Source: Dendrobium chrysotoxum
Lineage: Eukaryota > Streptophyta > Magnoliopsida > Asparagales > Orchidaceae
Assembly: GCA_019925795.1 (NCBI GenBank)
Contig: CM034314.1
Location: 23,615,774 to 23,679,773, forward strand
Direction of reading: 5' to 3'
DNA length: 64,000 nucleotides
Part shown: in pieces, positions 60,527 to 64,000 of the stretch
How positions within the stretch are numbered: position 1 is the first letter of the stretch
Layout of the letters: each line of letters opens with the position of its first letter
Made by a program: the position numbers and the translations under genes
Notes under the pieces: model-generated
What the model saw: the letters and a program-made list of their open reading frames with translations, nothing else
Told to the model about the DNA's origin: nothing
Database searches by the model: none

Positions 60527-62400
60527 CTACTATAAAATATAAAATATCAAAATATAGTCTACTGTTGATAGCTTTGCTTAGCCAGTCCGCTAAACAAGCC
60601 TACATGACCTACTGTGAAAAGAGACAACGGATAAATTTGATAAATGAAACTCAGTAAGTAACTTCAATTTATCAAAGTATAAATGGCAAAGAAATGAGGC
60701 ATGCAGTATGAATAGCCAAAATATGAGAGTAGTAACATATAGTCACTATATCAAAATATATAGCAATGACATGTCCCATGTTTCCCTCAACAGACTCTAG
60801 TATGCTAGTGATGTAAGTGTATATGCAAAACTAGTATTAATGCCAAATCATTTTAGTACATATAAATGCAAATAGACTAGGTATCATCATAGATCGAAAT
60901 GGCTTATCAGTCATTCCTTAATTTCAATCTATATCCAATTATATATTTGCACATTCATATGCATATAGTTATAGTAGATTTATCATGTGCCCATCTCTGA
61001 GAAGGTAAACACAAACCTCATGAAATCCATCGATTTCCTATAGAGTCATCACTCTAAGGGTCCACTGGCCCGACTAGCCAATATCCAATAGGAGTATGCC
61101 AACATACACTTCAATGCTCCCAAACATATGAGTTTCCATAAGCACTTTCAATAGGTTTTATAGTTTCAATATAACAATTATTAGTTCATAATAAGACATG
61201 ATTTGCAAATATAACATTTATTACCTTTATTCATATCATGTGTGTGAAAATATAAAAATTGATATACATAAAATTAGACAGTAATAAATCAAGAATAATC
61301 TATTTATGAAACTTGTTATTTCATATGAGCATGAAAAGATCTTTAGAAGTGTTGGCAAATAATTAATAAATTTCAGAATAATGATAGAACTAGTGGACAA
61401 ATCAATAACTCAAATAGTCTGATACAAATAACACAAAGAATTTAACATTTATTCAACAATAAATGGCAGTTATTACTTATAGCAATTGACAAAAATCCCA
61501 ATTCGATTCCTGCTTGCTCAACTACACCAAATGGCAGTCCTACAAGAAACAAAATCTTAATTTAATATTCAGGATAACACTAAAGGAATCACATGATTGA
61601 AACATAAAGCTTACATAACTCGAATATAAATATACATTGAATATTAATTATCAAACCTACAACATGCATGCAATAAACAATGAAACTGAAACATCTAAAA
61701 ATAATATAGATTTTATAATTTAGGAAATAAATTACAACCTATAATGAGAACCTATGATCACGAAAAAAAATATTGAATCCTATAAGTATAATCAATTAAG
61801 ATCTAATATCACCCATCCAAATCTAAACACTCAAATAAGTTAATAATATTATTAACTTACTCTTGTTGAAAAATCTCAATCGACGAGGGAGAACGATCGA
61901 AGATGGATAACTCAACCTCATTCAAAGAGGAAGAAGATGGAGAGAATTTCTTTGCTAATGATGATTGCTACTTGCGAGAGAAATAAAGAGGAAGCATATG
62001 GGAGAGAGCTGGAAGTTGCTATAAGAAGGAGAAGGGAATTTGATGCCCTAGGTTCTTTTTTTGCTTTAAGTAGTGAGAGGAAGGTCATCGAGGCAGAAGA
62101 ATCATGAGGTGGACGAATAGCTTGATTTACATGATTGGAGAGGTATTCATGGATGGGGAGGTCGCAAGACCTACATGCATGTGAAGGAGGAATTGGAGGC
62201 AACCTACTTGAGTGCAAAAACTCGTCGTGATCATAAGTGAAGAAAAGGGGGATCTGGTTCGCATGCGACAGACCTGGACCAGCTAGTCCAAGTTCAAATA
62301 TTATAGTAGTTGTCTAGGGTTTTGATGGTGGAAGAGTTGTTTATGTAAGTATAAATCAATGGAGGATTTTGTTTATAGAAAACTTGGTAGGAATTCATGC
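60290..62400 (-). mobile_element. Possible LTR (family D), minus strand
   Basis: No coding sequence. The layout resembles the other LTRs: an AT-rich region with aaactcagtaagtaac motifs (60640), a long AT microsatellite, a purine-rich patch with gaggaagaagatggagagaa (61925-61950), and a GC-richer right end. On the minus strand a ttatacttacataaa near 62340-62355 could serve as a promoter. The edges are not defined, and no LTR partner was seen. Confidence 0.35.
60456..60524. repeat. (AT)n microsatellite
   Basis: A perfect run of about 34 AT units. The Tyr-Ile frame through it is an artefact. Confidence 0.98.
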
Positions 62401-62516
62401 CTTTTGAATTATAACAGGAAGTATTTTATGAAAATTCAATCCATAGCATGTATTAAGTTCACTATTTTTAGGTTGCAAATGACTTATCAATAGAGGCAGA
62501 TTTGTGTGTGTGTTTT

Positions 62517-62532
62517 GGGTGGGGGGGAGGGG
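62517..62532 (+). other. G-quadruplex-type motif
   Basis: GGGTGGGGGGGAGGGG gives four G3 runs with loops of one base. It is the most G-rich spot in the window. Confidence 0.6.
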
Positions 62533-62539
62533 TGGTGGT

Positions 62540-64000
62540 GGCATGTAGGATTAACCTTTATGGATAATATAGAATGTTTTGTATGATATTTTGGATTCAA
62601 AAAACTCTGACAACAACCAAGAACATAAGGCATTAATTTTAGATTTAATATTTTAAGTTTTTAGAATAATAAATTCTATGCAAATTTTCTTAAACTTGTC
62701 AATATTAGTCCCAAGCATGGATAAAAATAGTTGTGAATTTTTTTTTTAATTTATTTGGGTGTTGTAAAAACTTTATAGCTTCTCCACTATTTATCAATGT
62801 AAATAATGTTCAAGATTCATGTTGGTGACATATATTTTGTCATCCATTTCAAAATGATGAGTTGTGTTGTACTGAATGTATTGTAGAGAAAAATTGTGAT
62901 AATATGAGGGTGTTCTTCATGTATTGGAGATTTCATAAGAAGAGATAAGAGAAGATATATACTGGGGTAGGACCAATGAGTCTTAATTAGACCTATGCAT
63001 AATTCAATAACTATCATAATAGGTCAGTGTATACTTTGAGGTGAATTAATCCCCAAGATAAAGGGTTAATCATTGTAGCCAAGTGAGATGGCTACCTCTC
63101 TATATACAAAGCCTATGCATTAATAATAATTAAATAACCAAACCCTTAAAAGGAGTACAATGGACACAAAGGAGGTAATGGGCATAAGAGAAAAAGTCCA
63201 ATAAAAGGTAAAAATTACCTTTGTTAGGAGTTCGTGAATCCATCATCCTCGATTATGAAGTTTGAAATCACTTAGCGAAAAGGTATTCAACCCAACCCAG
63301 CCATGAGATGCTCTTTTAGTAACCTTAAACTATTTCATCCATAGTTTAGCAAGACTTAAAAAATCTTAGAGGTCCAAGGAATCTCATACATAAGGAAAGG
63401 GATTGGGTTAGCCTATTTATACACAACCACAACTACTCAATCAAACTTTTTTGTTTTGGGAAAACCCACGGAGGGGCCTACATGTTAATTAAATTAAAAA
63501 TCACAAGGTCCTTAAAAGAGACCTCAAGCTCACTACTACTCAAAAGAGCTACAAAAACTACTGAACCAAACTTATAATCATTTATGGGTTTGGGTCAAGA
63601 CTATCACTTAGCATACTAAGATAACATCTAGGCATATAGATTAAAATCATGCATACAATAATAGCTCTATCTATGAAATATGATATACATAAAATGTTAT
63701 ATATTCTTAAGTGAGGAAGACATATCTATACAAGTTTATTGTCTAGGTTATGCATGTGCACTAGTACTTATGGGTTTTGATAACATGTTCTATTATATAC
63801 CTTATCCAAGATATGTAGAAATAGCAATCTTAATTAATAAGTTAGCTAGAGAGAAAGCATAATTTGTAAGAATTTTTTTCCAATATTGATTTTTAGTTTA
63901 TTATTAATTTATTAAAGTTTGTAGAAAATATTTATCCTGAGAGAATACATAATGCATTCTATCTCAATGCACTAAATAAATAAAAAAGAGTCGAATTAAA
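62540..64000. other. Unassigned sequence to the end of the window
   Basis: No gene, RNA or transposon signature was recognised. Short frames (62817-63017 minus, 63680-63862 plus) have no domain. Confidence 0.4.

Noticed and set aside
60336..60542. Frame ending in Tyr-Ile repeats
   Set aside because: It runs through an AT microsatellite and has no independent support.
1..64000. CRISPR arrays, prokaryotic operons, tRNA and rRNA genes
   Set aside because: No spaced identical repeats, no Shine-Dalgarno-led gene clusters, and no full tRNA fold apart from SINE heads were found. The 90 bp array at 8304 has diverged units without spacers.

Overview
This is a nuclear genome window from a flowering plant. 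It is AT-rich and dense in retrotransposon remnants. The repeats are typically plant: L1-type LINEs with a C-terminal RNase H domain, an RTE-type LINE with a TTG tail, Ty3/gypsy elements with tRNA-iMet or TGGCGCCG-type primer binding sites, a decayed Ty1/copia element, tRNA-derived SINEs and many copies of a short foldback MITE. I cannot place the species. I found no intact cellular protein-coding gene, rRNA or tRNA gene, and nothing prokaryotic. Almost every open frame longer than 60 codons is either a fragment of a decayed transposon or chance.

Layout. Bases 1-4000 hold two adjacent LTR-like blocks of one family ('family C') with a long CT microsatellite. 4780-5860 holds three MITE copies. 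6010-6560 is a GC-richer, possibly single-copy island with two ACGTG motifs. 6960-10580 is a decayed plus-strand LTR element: a promoter-like block, an array of about 90 bp units that mostly carry a TATA-like motif, then a broken coiled-coil gag-like reading frame. 11128-12682 is a minus-strand LTR plus primer site of 'family B'. 14350-17515 is a heavily decayed L1 LINE. 19605-27605 is an old minus-strand Ty3/gypsy element ('family A') with both LTRs, PBS, polypurine tract and broken gag, RT, RNase H and integrase. 30883-34045 is a 5'-truncated L1 LINE with RT, zinc-knuckle-like and RNase H regions. 35570-36600 is a CCA/CCG-rich island in AT-rich flanks. 37099-37224 is a SINE with a perfect 14 bp target-site duplication, and 37463-37612 is a separate foldback element. 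39580-45223 is a plus-strand family A element, gutted and carrying a truncated family B element. 49208-52310 is a near full-length RTE LINE on the minus strand. 52517-54372 is a solo LTR of family C. 55980-58020 is a copia pol remnant. 59640-62400 holds a gypsy chromodomain-like tail and an LTR-like block.

Across the window I count about 15 copies, whole or partial, of one Tourist-like MITE. Its ends read GGCTTCGTTTGGG and its target duplications are 3 bp (TAA, TTA, TCA or TAT). No autonomous partner (Harbinger transposase) is visible. The parts do not work together as a pathway: this is a layered transposon graveyard. The best points for follow-up are the MITE family, the TATA-bearing 90 bp array, the palindromic GCAC/GTGC-rich domain shared by different LTR families, and the SINE and foldback insertions.
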